29,889 nucleotides of DNA from UBA6382 sp963617965 (GCA_963617965.1 CAVEQO010000030.1:1-29889); one strand, 5' to 3'. Counted from the stretch's first letter, positions 16,482-25,215 are shown. The notes: generated by a model from the sequence alone, not told the origin. Program-made: numbers and translations.

Positions 16482-17651
16482 ATGGAACGTCTTTGGAATG
16501 GTAATTACATAAAGGTTTGGGTTGCGAATTTCATGATCTTCTTTTCGTTCATGGTAGTCATGCCTTTGTTGCCTCTCTATCTGAGCGAAACATTTCAGGC
16601 CAACAAGCATGTTATCGGGCTTGTGTTGTCGGGCTACACCATTACGGCATTGCTGGTAAGGCCGCTGAGCGGTTATCTGGTTGACAATTTCCGTCGCAGA
16701 GACGTTCTGCTCATAAGCTATTTCCTCTTTTTCATTTTTTTTGCAGGTTACATTGTTGCTGCATCTTTGTTGCTGTTCACCATCGTCAGGACTTTTCATG
16801 GGGCGCCGATGGGAACTGTCACCGTTGCCAACAGCACCGTTGCGATTGATGTCCTTCCTTCGTCAAGAAGAGCGGAAGGTATCGGCTACTACGGGCTGTC
16901 AAACAATCTGGCAACAGCCATTGCACCAACGGTAGGCCTCTTCGTATATCAATACCTGCATTCCTACGACATTGTCTTTATTATAGCCTTGGTGTCATCG
17001 GGGATTGGCTTGTATGTCAACAGCACCGTGAAACTGAAAGAAAGGCAATTGCAAAAGGAGAAGTGCAGGCTGTCTCTGGATCGCTTCATACTTCTTAAGG
17101 GCTGGAGTCTGGGACTGACTCTGGTATGTCTGGCTTTTTCCTACGGTGTTCTTTCTACATATCTGGCAATATACGGAAAGGAGGAACTCCACATGACATC
17201 TGGATCCGGGCTGTTTTTTGCTGTCCTTTGCTGTGGTCTGATGACAAGTCGCCTGATTGGGGCGCGTACTCTCAGACGGGGCATGATAGTGTTCAACTGC
17301 GCCATAGGTGTGGTCATCAGCCTGTGTGGTTATTTTCTCTTTGCCGCATTGCATGACAATTGGGGATATTACGGGGCGGCATTGGTTATCGGGCTTGGCA
17401 ACGGCCATATGTTCCCCGCCATGCAGAATATGTTCATCAGTCTTGCCCCGTCTTCACAGCGCGGCACGGCCAACAGTACACTATTGACAGCCTGGGACAT
17501 AGGAATCGGTCTTGGTGTCCTGTTCGGGGGAAGTTGTGTCGAATGGCACGGCTACGGTTCTGCGTTTTGGCTCGCATGGATCATAAATGCAATAGGAGTG
17601 GTGTTCTTCTTTGCTTTCGCAAAGGCTCACTACGAACGCAACAGACAATAG
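16482..17651 (+). CDS. MFS transporter, probable drug/metabolite efflux type
   Basis: This is a 12-helix major facilitator of 389 aa. After a short charged N-terminus (MERLWNGNYIKVW), helix 1 reads FMIFFSFMVVMPLLPLYL. The helix 2-3 loop motif is GYLVDNFRRRDVLL, a form of the MFS motif A. The segment GAPMGTVTVANSTVAIDVLP follows, and ANSTLLTAWDIGIGLGVLFGG lies in the C-terminal half. The second-half loop SRLIGARTLRRG is the paired motif. The family resembles YfcJ/arabinose-efflux-like exporters, but the substrate is unknown. An in-frame start further upstream (16362) would translate the stem-loop, so the 16482 ATG is preferred. It converges on the ABC gene with 30 bases between stops and no obvious terminator. 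Confidence 0.88.
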   Translation: MERLWNGNYIKVWVANFMIFFSFMVVMPLLPLYLSETFQANKHVIGLVLSGYTITALLVRPLSGYLVDNFRRRDVLLISYFLFFIFFAGYIVAASLLLFTIVRTFHGAPMGTVTVANSTVAIDVLPSSRRAEGIGYYGLSNNLATAIAPTVGLFVYQYLHSYDIVFIIALVSSGIGLYVNSTVKLKERQLQKEKCRLSLDRFILLKGWSLGLTLVCLAFSYGVLSTYLAIYGKEELHMTSGSGLFFAVLCCGLMTSRLIGARTLRRGMIVFNCAIGVVISLCGYFLFAALHDNWGYYGAALVIGLGNGHMFPAMQNMFISLAPSSQRGTANSTLLTAWDIGIGLGVLFGGSCVEWHGYGSAFWLAWIINAIGVVFFFAFAKAHYERNRQ

Positions 17652-17681
17652 CCGTCTGGCACACATCGCTTTCCGTAGACT

Positions 17682-19355
17682 TTACAGTCGCAGTTCCTCC
17701 GTACAGTATTCGCGCGCTTTGGGGCGATGGGAAATGCAGATGATTGTAGTGTCCGGGAAATTCGTGGTGATGTTGTGAAGCAATGCCGCTTCTGTCTCAA
17801 TGTCGAGGGCGGACGTCGCTTCGTCAAGCAGAAGGACGGGAGCGTTCTTAAGCAAAGTCCGGGCTATGCATAGCCTCTGCGCCTGTCCTTCCGACAAGGA
17901 CATACCGCCTTCGCCGCACTGAGATGACAGTCCTTGAGGCATTTTCTCCACAAAATCGGCTTTTGCAATGGTCAGGACACGGAGGAGTTCTTCGTCCGTC
18001 GCATCGGGAGCTGCCAGTTTGAGGTTCGCTCTGATTGTTCCGCTGAACAGGGTGTTCCCTTGCGGCACGTATGCAAACAGCGGACGGGTGCTTGGATCGG
18101 CAACGTACGAGAAATTCCGGTTGTATATGCGAATCTCTCCCTTTTCCGGACTGAAAAGAGCCAGCATCAAGCGTATCAGTGTGGTCTTGCCGCATCCGGT
18201 AGGTGCGGAAATCACCGTGCGTGAACCGGGCTTGAAATCATGGCTGAAATTGCAGATAACGGGCTTGTTCTTGTCATATCCGAAAGTCACGCCGTTCACG
18301 TTTATGCCAATCTTGCCGTCGTCTGAAAACGGCTTGCAAACCGAGACCGTTGCCTTGTCTCGCACATTTGCATTTTCCCCTCCTATTTTCTTCATCTCAA
18401 GCAGCCTCTCGCCCGACGTAAGAAGGCTTATCAGTTCGGGGACAAACCTTATCATACCTCTGGCTGGTCTTTGTATTTGCGCCACAAGCTGTATGAAAGC
18501 AATCAGCGTCCCGTATGTTATCATGCCCACAGAGAGATGATAAGTCCCCCAAATGAAGGTGAACAGATAGGCTGTCACAAACCCCGTGTTGACTACCAGA
18601 TTGGAAGTTATTGAGAAATACGCCCTGCGCCTGACAAGGTTCACGAGCAGGTCTTGGGTAAAAACCACTTTGTCCAAAACCGTACACATGGCTCCCTCAA
18701 GAGTCTTCAGGACGATATTGTTGTGTACGCCCTCCTGGTATTGGGACTGGAGACGGCTGTCAACGTCTCTTATCCTGCGTGAAATCTTCCGTATTCTCCT
18801 TATGTACAGCTTTCCCAGCACAAGGAAAAAAGGAATCACTATCAGTATAAACAGCGACAGCTTCCTGTCCATAAGATAAAGGAATATGAAGGCTCCGCAA
18901 AATTGCGCTGCGACAACGAAAAAAGAGGGCAGGGTGTCGGTGACGAAACTGACAATGGCATTGACGTCTTTTTCTATCCTGTTGACAACGTCGCCGCTGT
19001 GGTATTTGTGGAGAAGCAGCCATGAAGCGGATATGGCGTGTCCGAACACGTCAAGCTGCATCTTGTTGGTGGCTCTGATGCTAAGCATCGTATTGACCCA
19101 TGTCCTCCATGCCGCTACGGCCAGTTGCAGGATCATTGTGATGACGAGCAGGATTATTGCGTCCCTTAACGGAAAAAGTTTGCTTGCCCCGGTGGCAATG
19201 TCAATGGTCAGCTTGGTTGCCCATACAAACAGGAACTCAAGCGCAACGATTGCCAGTCCGGCAATGAGATTGTTGGCGGACTGGAAGCGGTTGGCTTTCA
19301 GCCCTTGCCACACGAGTGCCAGTATGTCCCGGTTTAACTGCTTTAGCGGTTTCAT
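17682..19355 (-). CDS. ABC transporter with fused membrane and ATPase domains
   Basis: This is an exporter-type half-transporter. Residues about 1-310 form the six-helix transmembrane domain (for example LIAGLAIVALEFLFVWATKL and FFVVAAQFCGAFIFLYL). The nucleotide-binding domain follows: Walker A APTGCGKTT (about 383-391), Q-loop YVPQGNTLFSG, signature LSEGQAQRL, Walker B VLLLDEATSALD and H-loop CISHRP. The first Walker A residue is Ala instead of Gly, which the P-loop pattern allows. The signature has E for the usual G. The 557-aa product should work as a homodimer or with a partner encoded elsewhere; the substrate is not evident. The start MKPLKQLNRD lies eight bases past the nadK stop, suggesting co-transcription. 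A start 30 bases upstream would overlap nadK. Confidence 0.9.
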   Translation of the reverse strand: MKPLKQLNRDILALVWQGLKANRFQSANNLIAGLAIVALEFLFVWATKLTIDIATGASKLFPLRDAIILLVITMILQLAVAAWRTWVNTMLSIRATNKMQLDVFGHAISASWLLLHKYHSGDVVNRIEKDVNAIVSFVTDTLPSFFVVAAQFCGAFIFLYLMDRKLSLFILIVIPFFLVLGKLYIRRIRKISRRIRDVDSRLQSQYQEGVHNNIVLKTLEGAMCTVLDKVVFTQDLLVNLVRRRAYFSITSNLVVNTGFVTAYLFTFIWGTYHLSVGMITYGTLIAFIQLVAQIQRPARGMIRFVPELISLLTSGERLLEMKKIGGENANVRDKATVSVCKPFSDDGKIGINVNGVTFGYDKNKPVICNFSHDFKPGSRTVISAPTGCGKTTLIRLMLALFSPEKGEIRIYNRNFSYVADPSTRPLFAYVPQGNTLFSGTIRANLKLAAPDATDEELLRVLTIAKADFVEKMPQGLSSQCGEGGMSLSEGQAQRLCIARTLLKNAPVLLLDEATSALDIETEAALLHNITTNFPDTTIICISHRPKAREYCTEELRL

Positions 19356-19363
19356 CTGTCTCG

Positions 19364-20248
19364 TCAGCGTTTGTCTGCCCCCCATAGCAGCTTGTTGCGC
19401 AATGTGGCGAAAAAGGAATGGTCTGAAGAACGGACAATATTGATGGAAAAGGGGGCTTTGGCGATTTCCACTGTCGTGGTGTCCTGAAAACTTGTGCTCC
19501 TGCCGTCAATGGCGACCATGAAGTTTTCCGAACGGCTTTTGACCTTGAGCTTTATCCGCACGTTGTCATTGAGTACCAACGGCCTGATTGAAAGACTGTG
19601 TGCGGCAACCGGCGATATGATTATGGATCGCGAATCCGGTGACACGACAGGTCCGCCTACGCTCAGCGAATATGCCGTTGAACCTGTCGGGGTACTGACG
19701 ACCAGCCCGTCTGCCTGATATGTTGCGAGATACTTGTCGTTGACATAGGCATCTATGCTTATCATCGATGATATGTCATGCTTAAGCACTGCGACTTCGT
19801 TGAGGGCAAAGGGGCTGACATCCTTGCTCTCGCAGTCAAAGCTGCACTGCAGCAGGGAACGTTCCTCAAGCTGGTAGTTCCCGGAAAACAGGTTTTCAAA
19901 AAACATCCTTGACTCTTGTGGGGTCACCTCGCTTATGAAGCCCAGCCTTCCCGTATTGATTCCGATGACAGGGATGTTGGTTTGTCCGACTTGCAGGGCG
20001 GTTTTCAGAAAGGTGCCGTCGCCGCCTATGCTCAGCGCAAAGTCAACGGTATCGTCTATATGCTCGAATTCCCCGAAATCGCCCACATACAGGTCTGTAT
20101 TGTCTTTCAGAAAGGCGGCAAACTCGCGCTCTATCGTGATTTTACCGCCGAAATCAAGAATGTTTTTTATGACTTCCCGGATATTTGACGACTTCTTTGT
20201 TTGAAACACATTGCCGAACAGGGCGAAAGAAAAGGCTGTCTTGCTCAC
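19364..20248 (-). CDS. nadK: NAD kinase
   Basis: NadK phosphorylates NAD+ to NADP+ in the cytoplasm. The 294-aa protein carries the diagnostic GGDGTFL (G75 to L81, with D77 the catalytic aspartate). It also has GINTGRLGF and the substrate loop DGLVVSTPTGSTAYSLSVGGP, followed by SPVAAHSLSIRPLVL. It diverges from pdxJ across 117 bases and is followed eight bases later by the ABC exporter. A TAAATTTG -7 element at 20285-20278 on the minus strand probably drives it. Confidence 0.96.
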   Translation of the reverse strand: MSKTAFSFALFGNVFQTKKSSNIREVIKNILDFGGKITIEREFAAFLKDNTDLYVGDFGEFEHIDDTVDFALSIGGDGTFLKTALQVGQTNIPVIGINTGRLGFISEVTPQESRMFFENLFSGNYQLEERSLLQCSFDCESKDVSPFALNEVAVLKHDISSMISIDAYVNDKYLATYQADGLVVSTPTGSTAYSLSVGGPVVSPDSRSIIISPVAAHSLSIRPLVLNDNVRIKLKVKSRSENFMVAIDGRSTSFQDTTTVEIAKAPFSINIVRSSDHSFFATLRNKLLWGADKR

Positions 20249-20277
20249 GTAAAAAAAACGAATTGTTGTATTTTTAG

Positions 20278-20285
20278 CAAATTTA
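20278..20285 (-). promoter_or_regulatory. -7 promoter element for nadK
   Basis: On the minus strand TAAATTTG fits the Bacteroidota -7 consensus TAnnTTTG. It lies 30 bases before the nadK ATG. No TTTG was found at the expected 19-base distance upstream, so only the -7 box is supported. Confidence 0.45.
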
Positions 20286-20304
20286 ATATTTTTCTTCCTT
20301 AGGT

Positions 20305-20337
20305 TTTGCTTTTAATTAGTAATTTTACATAGCTTAA
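20305..20337 (+). promoter_or_regulatory. Candidate promoter for pdxJ
   Basis: A -33 box TTTG (20305-20308) and a degenerate -7 box TAGCTTAA (20330-20337, two mismatches) are 21 bases apart in an AT-rich divergent region. A start near 20343 would leave about 23 bases of leader before the pdxJ ATG. This is a weak call. Confidence 0.3.
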
Positions 20338-20365
20338 GAATATTTGGAACCTATTCTGTCAAAAC

Positions 20366-21079
20366 ATGACCAAATTAAGTGTTAACATAAACAAGGTGGC
20401 CACTCTCCGCAATGCAAGGGGAGGGAACAATCCTGACGTCTTGAACGTGGCCCTTGACTGCGAACGGTTCGGAGCACAGGGGATAACGGTGCATCCGCGC
20501 CCCGACGAAAGGCATATACGGCGGACTGATGTCTATGCGCTCCGTTCTGCCGTTACCACCGAATTCAACATAGAGGGATATCCGTCCGAAGATTTCCGCA
20601 AGCTTGTGCTTGACGTTTGCCCGACGCAGGTCACTCTCGTTCCGGATTCTCCCGACCAGCTGACTTCCAACGCCGGGTGGGATACTGTCGGCAACAGGAG
20701 TTTTCTCGGTGATGTAGTTTCGGAATTCAAGGAAAAGGGCATCCGCACCTCCATTTTCGTCGCTGCGGATCTGGCAATGGTAGAAGGCGCAAAGGCTACA
20801 GGTTGCGACAGGGTTGAACTGTATACGGAACCGTATGCGGCACACTATGCGGAAGACAGGGCGTTGGCCGCCGCTCCTTTCGTGGAGGCGGCCGTTCGGG
20901 CACGCGACATAGGGTTGGGGCTTAACGCCGGCCACGATCTGAGTTTGGTGAACCTGAAATATTTTCACAGGCTGATCCCGTGGCTTGACGAGGTCAGCAT
21001 TGGTCATGCCCTGATCTGCGATGCCTTGTATATGGGTTTGGAGAAAACCATACGCCAATATCTTGAACAGTTGAAATGA
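20366..21079 (+). CDS. pdxJ: Pyridoxine 5'-phosphate synthase
   Basis: PdxJ condenses 3-amino-2-oxopropyl phosphate with 1-deoxyxylulose 5-phosphate to form pyridoxine 5'-phosphate, in the DXP-dependent vitamin B6 route. The 237-aa TIM barrel begins LSVNINKVATLRNARGGNNP. It carries GITVHPRPDERHI (phosphate and catalytic histidine region), FNIEGYPS, ELYTEPYA, and GLNAGHDLSLVNL. EVSIGHALICDALYMGL lies near the C-terminus. All are typical of the family. It is divergent from nadK. The next gene lies 90 bases downstream. Confidence 0.96.
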   Translation: MTKLSVNINKVATLRNARGGNNPDVLNVALDCERFGAQGITVHPRPDERHIRRTDVYALRSAVTTEFNIEGYPSEDFRKLVLDVCPTQVTLVPDSPDQLTSNAGWDTVGNRSFLGDVVSEFKEKGIRTSIFVAADLAMVEGAKATGCDRVELYTEPYAAHYAEDRALAAAPFVEAAVRARDIGLGLNAGHDLSLVNLKYFHRLIPWLDEVSIGHALICDALYMGLEKTIRQYLEQLK

Positions 21080-21091
21080 CACCATACGGTC

Positions 21092-21127
21092 ACGGTCGCC
21101 TGCACTGCCGGCATCAGCTTCGACCGT
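21092..21127 (+). other. Weak stem-loop in the pdxJ to DJ-1 gap
   Basis: ACGGTCG (21092-21098) pairs with CGACCGT (21121-21127) across a 22-base loop containing the palindrome TGCCGGCA. No U-tract follows. It may be a transcript-end or processing structure, but the pairing is short and could be chance. Confidence 0.3.
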
Positions 21128-21169
21128 TAGACAGAATATTCAAAAATAACCCGCAAACTGATAGTTCGC

Positions 21170-21721
21170 ATGAAAAAAGCAGTTGTTTTTATTGCAGAAG
21201 GCTTTGAAGAAATAGAAGCCCTCTCTATAGTTGACATTCTCCGCAGGGGCGGAGTCGAGGTAAACATGATGTCCGTGACTGACAACCCGTATGTCTCGGG
21301 GGCACACGGCATAGAAATCACGACAGACACCGTCAACGAATATGAGTTGACGGACGAGGACATGATTGTGCTGCCGGGCGGACTGCCAGGGGCAGACAAC
21401 CTCCGCAACTCTACGCTTGTGTGTGAAGCGGTGAAGCAATTCGCAGCCCAAAACAAGTATGTGGCCGCCATTTGCGCCGCTCCGTATGTGCTGGGGCAGT
21501 TGGGAGTACTCAAAGGCAAGCGGGCAACATGTTATCCCGGATTTCAGAAATTTCTGGAGGGTGCGGAGTATACCGCGTCTGCCGTTGAGGTTGACGGCAA
21601 TGTCATAACGGGCAACGGCCCGTCATCTGCCGCAAGGTTCGCGCTTGCTCTGCTTGCCGCACTGGAAGGAAACGAAAAGGAGAAACAGGTGGCAGAGGGG
21701 ATGCTGCTTGACAAACAATAG
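21170..21721 (+). CDS. DJ-1/PfpI family protein
   Basis: This is a 183-aa protein of the DJ-1/YajL branch. The conserved glutamate (E16 in AEGFEEIE) and the reactive cysteine of the nucleophile elbow (C102 in VAAICAAP) match Glu18 and Cys106 of human DJ-1. LPGGLPGADNL and GNGPSSAARFALALL are also typical. The biochemical role of bacterial members is disputed: chaperone, glyoxalase and protein-repair activities have all been proposed. Older annotations as a thiazole synthesis protein (ThiJ) are not supported. ispD begins seven bases after its stop, so the two are co-transcribed. Confidence 0.9.
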   Translation: MKKAVVFIAEGFEEIEALSIVDILRRGGVEVNMMSVTDNPYVSGAHGIEITTDTVNEYELTDEDMIVLPGGLPGADNLRNSTLVCEAVKQFAAQNKYVAAICAAPYVLGQLGVLKGKRATCYPGFQKFLEGAEYTASAVEVDGNVITGNGPSSAARFALALLAALEGNEKEKQVAEGMLLDKQ

Positions 21722-21728
21722 GGGCAGG

Positions 21729-22418
21729 ATGCCGAAATCAGAGGCGTGCAGGTATGCCGTAATAGTCGCAGGAGGCCAGGGGCTGCGTATGGGGACTCCC
21801 TTGCCCAAACAGTTCCTGCCGCTTGACGGATTTCCCGTTGTATTCCACACAGTGAAGAGGTTTTCCGAAGCCTTGCCGGGAATCGGAATCGTTGTCGTTC
21901 TCCATCCTGACTACATATCATATTGGCACCGGTTAACGGAAGAGTATTCCTTTGACTGTGAATGTGCCGTGTGTGCGGGCGGCAGGGAACGGTTCTTCAG
22001 TGTCAGGAACGGACTCAGTGCAATTGGCGTGGAAGAAGCCGTTGTCGGCATACACGATGCCGTCCGTCCTTTGGTAAGTGCCGACGTGATTCGCCGGCTG
22101 TATTCGGAGGCGGAGAAGAGTGGGGCGGCCGTTCCGGTCATTCCTGCGACTGATTCTGTCCGTCTTGTGGATGACAGCGGCACTTCACGGGCACTTGACA
22201 GGACACGGGTGCAATTGGTCCAGACTCCGCAAGTCTTCAGACTCCCGCTTCTGCGCAAGGCTTATTCGCAACCGTACAACACGGTGTTTACGGACGATGC
22301 GTCTGTCGTGGAGGCATTGGGGCATCCCGTTTCTCTGGTCAACGGCAACAGGGAAAATATAAAAATCACCACACCGTTGGATTTCAAGTTAGCAAGACTG
22401 ATAATGGAACAGCAGTAA
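21729..22418 (+). CDS. ispD: 2-C-methyl-D-erythritol 4-phosphate cytidylyltransferase
   Basis: IspD transfers CMP from CTP to methylerythritol phosphate, the third step of the MEP isoprenoid pathway. The 229-aa protein starts MPKSEACRYAVIVAGGQG after a clear GGGGCAGG ribosome site. It shows AGGQGLRMG with PKQF (CTP binding), GGRERFFSV, IHDAVRPLVS, TPQVFR, FTDDASVVEALG and NIKITTPLD. An in-frame start at 21645 lies inside the DJ-1 gene and is rejected. pdxJ upstream and ispD both draw on deoxyxylulose-phosphate chemistry, though this may be incidental. Confidence 0.95.
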   Translation: MPKSEACRYAVIVAGGQGLRMGTPLPKQFLPLDGFPVVFHTVKRFSEALPGIGIVVVLHPDYISYWHRLTEEYSFDCECAVCAGGRERFFSVRNGLSAIGVEEAVVGIHDAVRPLVSADVIRRLYSEAEKSGAAVPVIPATDSVRLVDDSGTSRALDRTRVQLVQTPQVFRLPLLRKAYSQPYNTVFTDDASVVEALGHPVSLVNGNRENIKITTPLDFKLARLIMEQQ

Positions 22419-22529
22419 ATTCTTGTTGCATTGCAATCCGGTTGCCACAGGAATTCTGCAGGTCTGCCGAAAGTTCGTGCGGAAAAGAAAATGCTCTAAA
22501 CGAAAGATTCTGTAGCTGAATACGCTTCA

Positions 22530-22578
22530 CGAAAGCAGCCCCTGACCTTGCTTGCGGTCAGGGGCTGCTTTCGTTTTT
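22530..22578 (+). terminator. Intrinsic terminator after ispD
   Basis: The 18-bp arms CGAAAGCAGCCCCTGACC (22530-22547) and their exact complement (22556-22573) enclose an eight-base loop and are followed by TTTTT (22574-22578). It lies 111 bases past ispD. It sits between the convergent ispD and galK units. The minus-strand side lacks a U-tract, so strong termination is expected only for the plus strand. Confidence 0.9.
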
Positions 22579-22634
22579 ACAGAACTGTTTCACTCCGGAT
22601 GTCTGAAAGCATTGCTGCTTGCCGGCGCGAAATG

Positions 22635-23795
22635 TCAACAGAGCTTGCGTGCGCCGTCTCCGATCACCACGTCGATAATAATAGGCTTCTTGCCATATTT
22701 GTCGGAGAACTTCTGGGTTACAACTTTCTTGAAATTGTCAACAAGTTCTGTTGCAATCAGGTTTATGGTACAGCCGCCAAAACCGCCGCCCATTATTCTG
22801 GAACCTGTCACGCCTTCTTCTTTCGCCACGTCATTGAGGAAGTCAAGCTCTTCGCATGACACCTCGTATTCTTTTGAAAGTCCGTGATGTGTCTCATACA
22901 TCATCTGCCCGACAGTCTCGTAGTCGTCTTTCTGGAGCGCATCGCATACTGTCAGCACGCGTACCACTTCGCCGATGACATATTTGGCTCTGTTGTATTC
23001 CGTATCGGTTATCTGGTCTTTCACCTCTTCCAGCATCTCGAAGTTGGCATCACGCAGAGACGACACCTCCGGGTGCTTTTTGCCGATTACTTCGGCCACG
23101 TGCTCGCACTGCAGCCTGCGCTCGTTGTACGGTGAGCCTACAAGTTCGTGTTTGACACACGAGTTCACGAGAACCAGCTGGTAGCCCTTGGGATTCCACG
23201 GGAAATACTCATATTCGCCGCTACGGCAGTCAAGGCGCATCAGCGACCCTTTCTTGCCGAGAACGGAAATGGCCTGATCCATTATGCCGCAGTTCACGCC
23301 CACATACTTGTGCTCTGTCCTCTGGCCGACCTTTGCAAGTTCCATTTTTTCTATCTTGTTGTCACCCCAAAGGTCATTTATTGCAAAGGCGTACGTGCTC
23401 TCGAGGGCTGCCGACGACGACATCCCTGCCCCCAACGGCACATCGCCTGAAAATGCGGTGTTAAAACCGCCGACAGGAACTCCCAAAGCCATCATTTCGC
23501 GGCACACGCCGTAGATATAGCGTGCCCATGTGGCTGTCGGGCCTTTCTCGTCGTCAAGCGAGAACTTCGCACGGTCTTTCAAGTCTATGCTGTATGCGTC
23601 GACGAAGCGTGTTCCGTTTGGCTTTACTTCTGCAATGATACCCTGTTCCACAGCTCCCGGGAAAACAAATCCGTTGTTATAGTCGGTATGTTCGCCAATC
23701 AGGTTTATACGGCCCGGTGCCGCATAGACATTTCCTGTAGCCCCGTCAAAATGCTTGATGAAACGGCTTCTTACGTCTTCGATGGTAAGTTTCAT
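22635..23795 (-). CDS. galK: Galactokinase
   Basis: GalK phosphorylates alpha-D-galactose to galactose 1-phosphate, the first committed step of the Leloir pathway. The 386-aa GHMP kinase has the galactokinase signature APGRINLIGEHTDY (R29, E35, H36, D38). It also has the ATP-binding GAGMSSSAALE (about 120) and NCGIMDQAISVLG with the catalytic aspartate. The C-terminal GGGFGGCTINLI completes the set. The start MKLTIEDVRSRF at 23795 is preferred over one 69 bases upstream, because the extension reads through the intercistronic hairpin. Third gene of galM-transporter-galK; galT and galE are not nearby. Confidence 0.96.
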   Translation of the reverse strand: MKLTIEDVRSRFIKHFDGATGNVYAAPGRINLIGEHTDYNNGFVFPGAVEQGIIAEVKPNGTRFVDAYSIDLKDRAKFSLDDEKGPTATWARYIYGVCREMMALGVPVGGFNTAFSGDVPLGAGMSSSAALESTYAFAINDLWGDNKIEKMELAKVGQRTEHKYVGVNCGIMDQAISVLGKKGSLMRLDCRSGEYEYFPWNPKGYQLVLVNSCVKHELVGSPYNERRLQCEHVAEVIGKKHPEVSSLRDANFEMLEEVKDQITDTEYNRAKYVIGEVVRVLTVCDALQKDDYETVGQMMYETHHGLSKEYEVSCEELDFLNDVAKEEGVTGSRIMGGGFGGCTINLIATELVDNFKKVVTQKFSDKYGKKPIIIDVVIGDGARKLC

Positions 23796-23828
23796 AAGTA
23801 ATATGTTTTTAAAGTGTGAGTATGGTTG

Positions 23829-23872
23829 GGTGTTTTGTGTCATATCGCATCTGCGACATGACACAAAACACC
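23829..23872 (-). promoter_or_regulatory. Intercistronic stem-loop in the gal operon
   Basis: The arms GGTGTTTTGTGTCAT (23829-23843) and ATGACACAAAACACC (23858-23872) are complementary over 15 bp. After one mismatch, the inner TCGCA and TGCGA add five pairs. It lies between the transporter stop and the galK ATG. No U-tract follows in the direction of transcription, so mRNA processing, stabilisation or partial attenuation are likelier than full termination. Confidence 0.72.
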
Positions 23873-23879
23873 GTTAGTC

Positions 23880-25169
23880 TTAGTCTTTCAGTCCTTTCTT
23901 TGCCGGACGGCTTCCGATGAGGGCGTAGAACAGGATATAGGCTGCACAACCCAAAATCACCCAATAGCTTGCAGTGAACGAGCCGAAGGCATCGGCTACA
24001 CCGGCTTCAATGGCAACCATGACGGCACAGCCGAATACCATGGTCATGAATATACCTGATGCGATGGCGGTGTATTTGCCCAACCCTTCAACAGCCATGT
24101 TGAAGATGCCACCCCACATGACAGAAGTGCAGAGACCTATGAGGATAAAGGCAAAAACCCCAACTGGCACCTCTTGCCAGATAAGTTCCAAGTTGGCCCA
24201 GTCAACGCCGGGAACGTTAACCAGGCAGTCTGCCGGGGCGAATATGCCGAACAGCACCAAGGCTATACAGGCAAGGGAAACTGTCGTGATGAGGGCACGG
24301 CTTGAAACCTTTCCGCCGATACTTGCACCGACCAGACGCCCTATGAGCATCATGAACCAGTATACCGCAACAATAAGCCCAACTATTCCGGCATCCATTC
24401 CCAAGCCCGGAGTTGCCGCATCCTTGGCGGTGGAGAGGTACTGCATCACATAAGTGGGCACGCCGACCTCTATTCCCATGTAAAGGAATATCGCGATGAT
24501 ACCCAGAACGAAATGGCGATAGCTGCACGCCCCCTTGATCAGTCCGACGTTGACTGGTGCCTGCTCCGGCTCTTCTATCTTGGTGAATGATATTATGACA
24601 AATGCTACGACAAAGATGGCCAAGGCAATCATCAGGGCCGGAGTCGCGTCTGCGATATGGGCTTTTGTGGCATCACCGATAAGAGCGCCCATAATGATGT
24701 ACACGCACACCGCAGCCGTGGAATTGAATACGCCGCCGAGCTGGATGTACTGGTTTCCCTTGTTGCCTCCGCCACCGAGAAGGTTGAGCATCGGATTGAC
24801 AACGCAGTTGAGGATACACATCGTAAAACCGCTCACAAATGCGCCAATAAGATAAACGAGGAATGCGCTTTCCTTGCCCACATGACCGCTGAGCCACTGT
24901 ATGAGTATTCCGCATATGCCGACAAACAGACCTATCAACGCTGTTTTCTTGTAGCCGAATTTCGCTATAAGCATTCCGGCAGGGATACCCATGACAAGAT
25001 ATGCGATGAAGTTACCGTAATTGCCTATCTGGGCAAGGAGGTTGGATGCCCCGAAATCATTCTTCACGATGATTGCCATTGGAGAGCATAGGTTCGTGAC
25101 AAAAGCAATCATTGCGAACAGGGCCATCATTATTATGATCGCTGCCCATTGTTTCTTTTGTGTACTCAT
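23880..25169 (-). CDS. FHS-family MFS sugar transporter, probable galactose/glucose importer
   Basis: This is a 12-helix major facilitator of 429 aa resembling the fucose-galactose-glucose:H+ symporter (FHS, GluP-like) family. Helix 1 is MMALFAMIAFVTNLCSPMAI. MGIPAGMLIAKFGYKKTALIG is the motif A loop. CILNCVVNPMLNLLGGGGNKGNQYIQLGGVFNS is family-typical, in particular VNPMLNLLG and the polar GNQYIQLGGVFNS helix. MWGGIFNMAVEGLGKYTAIASG lies near helix 10. Its place between galM and galK indicates galactose as substrate; glucose is possible. galM ends 46 bases upstream. Confidence 0.92.
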   Translation of the reverse strand: MSTQKKQWAAIIIMMALFAMIAFVTNLCSPMAIIVKNDFGASNLLAQIGNYGNFIAYLVMGIPAGMLIAKFGYKKTALIGLFVGICGILIQWLSGHVGKESAFLVYLIGAFVSGFTMCILNCVVNPMLNLLGGGGNKGNQYIQLGGVFNSTAAVCVYIIMGALIGDATKAHIADATPALMIALAIFVVAFVIISFTKIEEPEQAPVNVGLIKGACSYRHFVLGIIAIFLYMGIEVGVPTYVMQYLSTAKDAATPGLGMDAGIVGLIVAVYWFMMLIGRLVGASIGGKVSSRALITTVSLACIALVLFGIFAPADCLVNVPGVDWANLELIWQEVPVGVFAFILIGLCTSVMWGGIFNMAVEGLGKYTAIASGIFMTMVFGCAVMVAIEAGVADAFGSFTASYWVILGCAAYILFYALIGSRPAKKGLKD

Positions 25170-25215
25170 TTTCTTTTGTTTTTAGTTGTTGTTTGAATTG
25201 GATATGTTACTTGTC

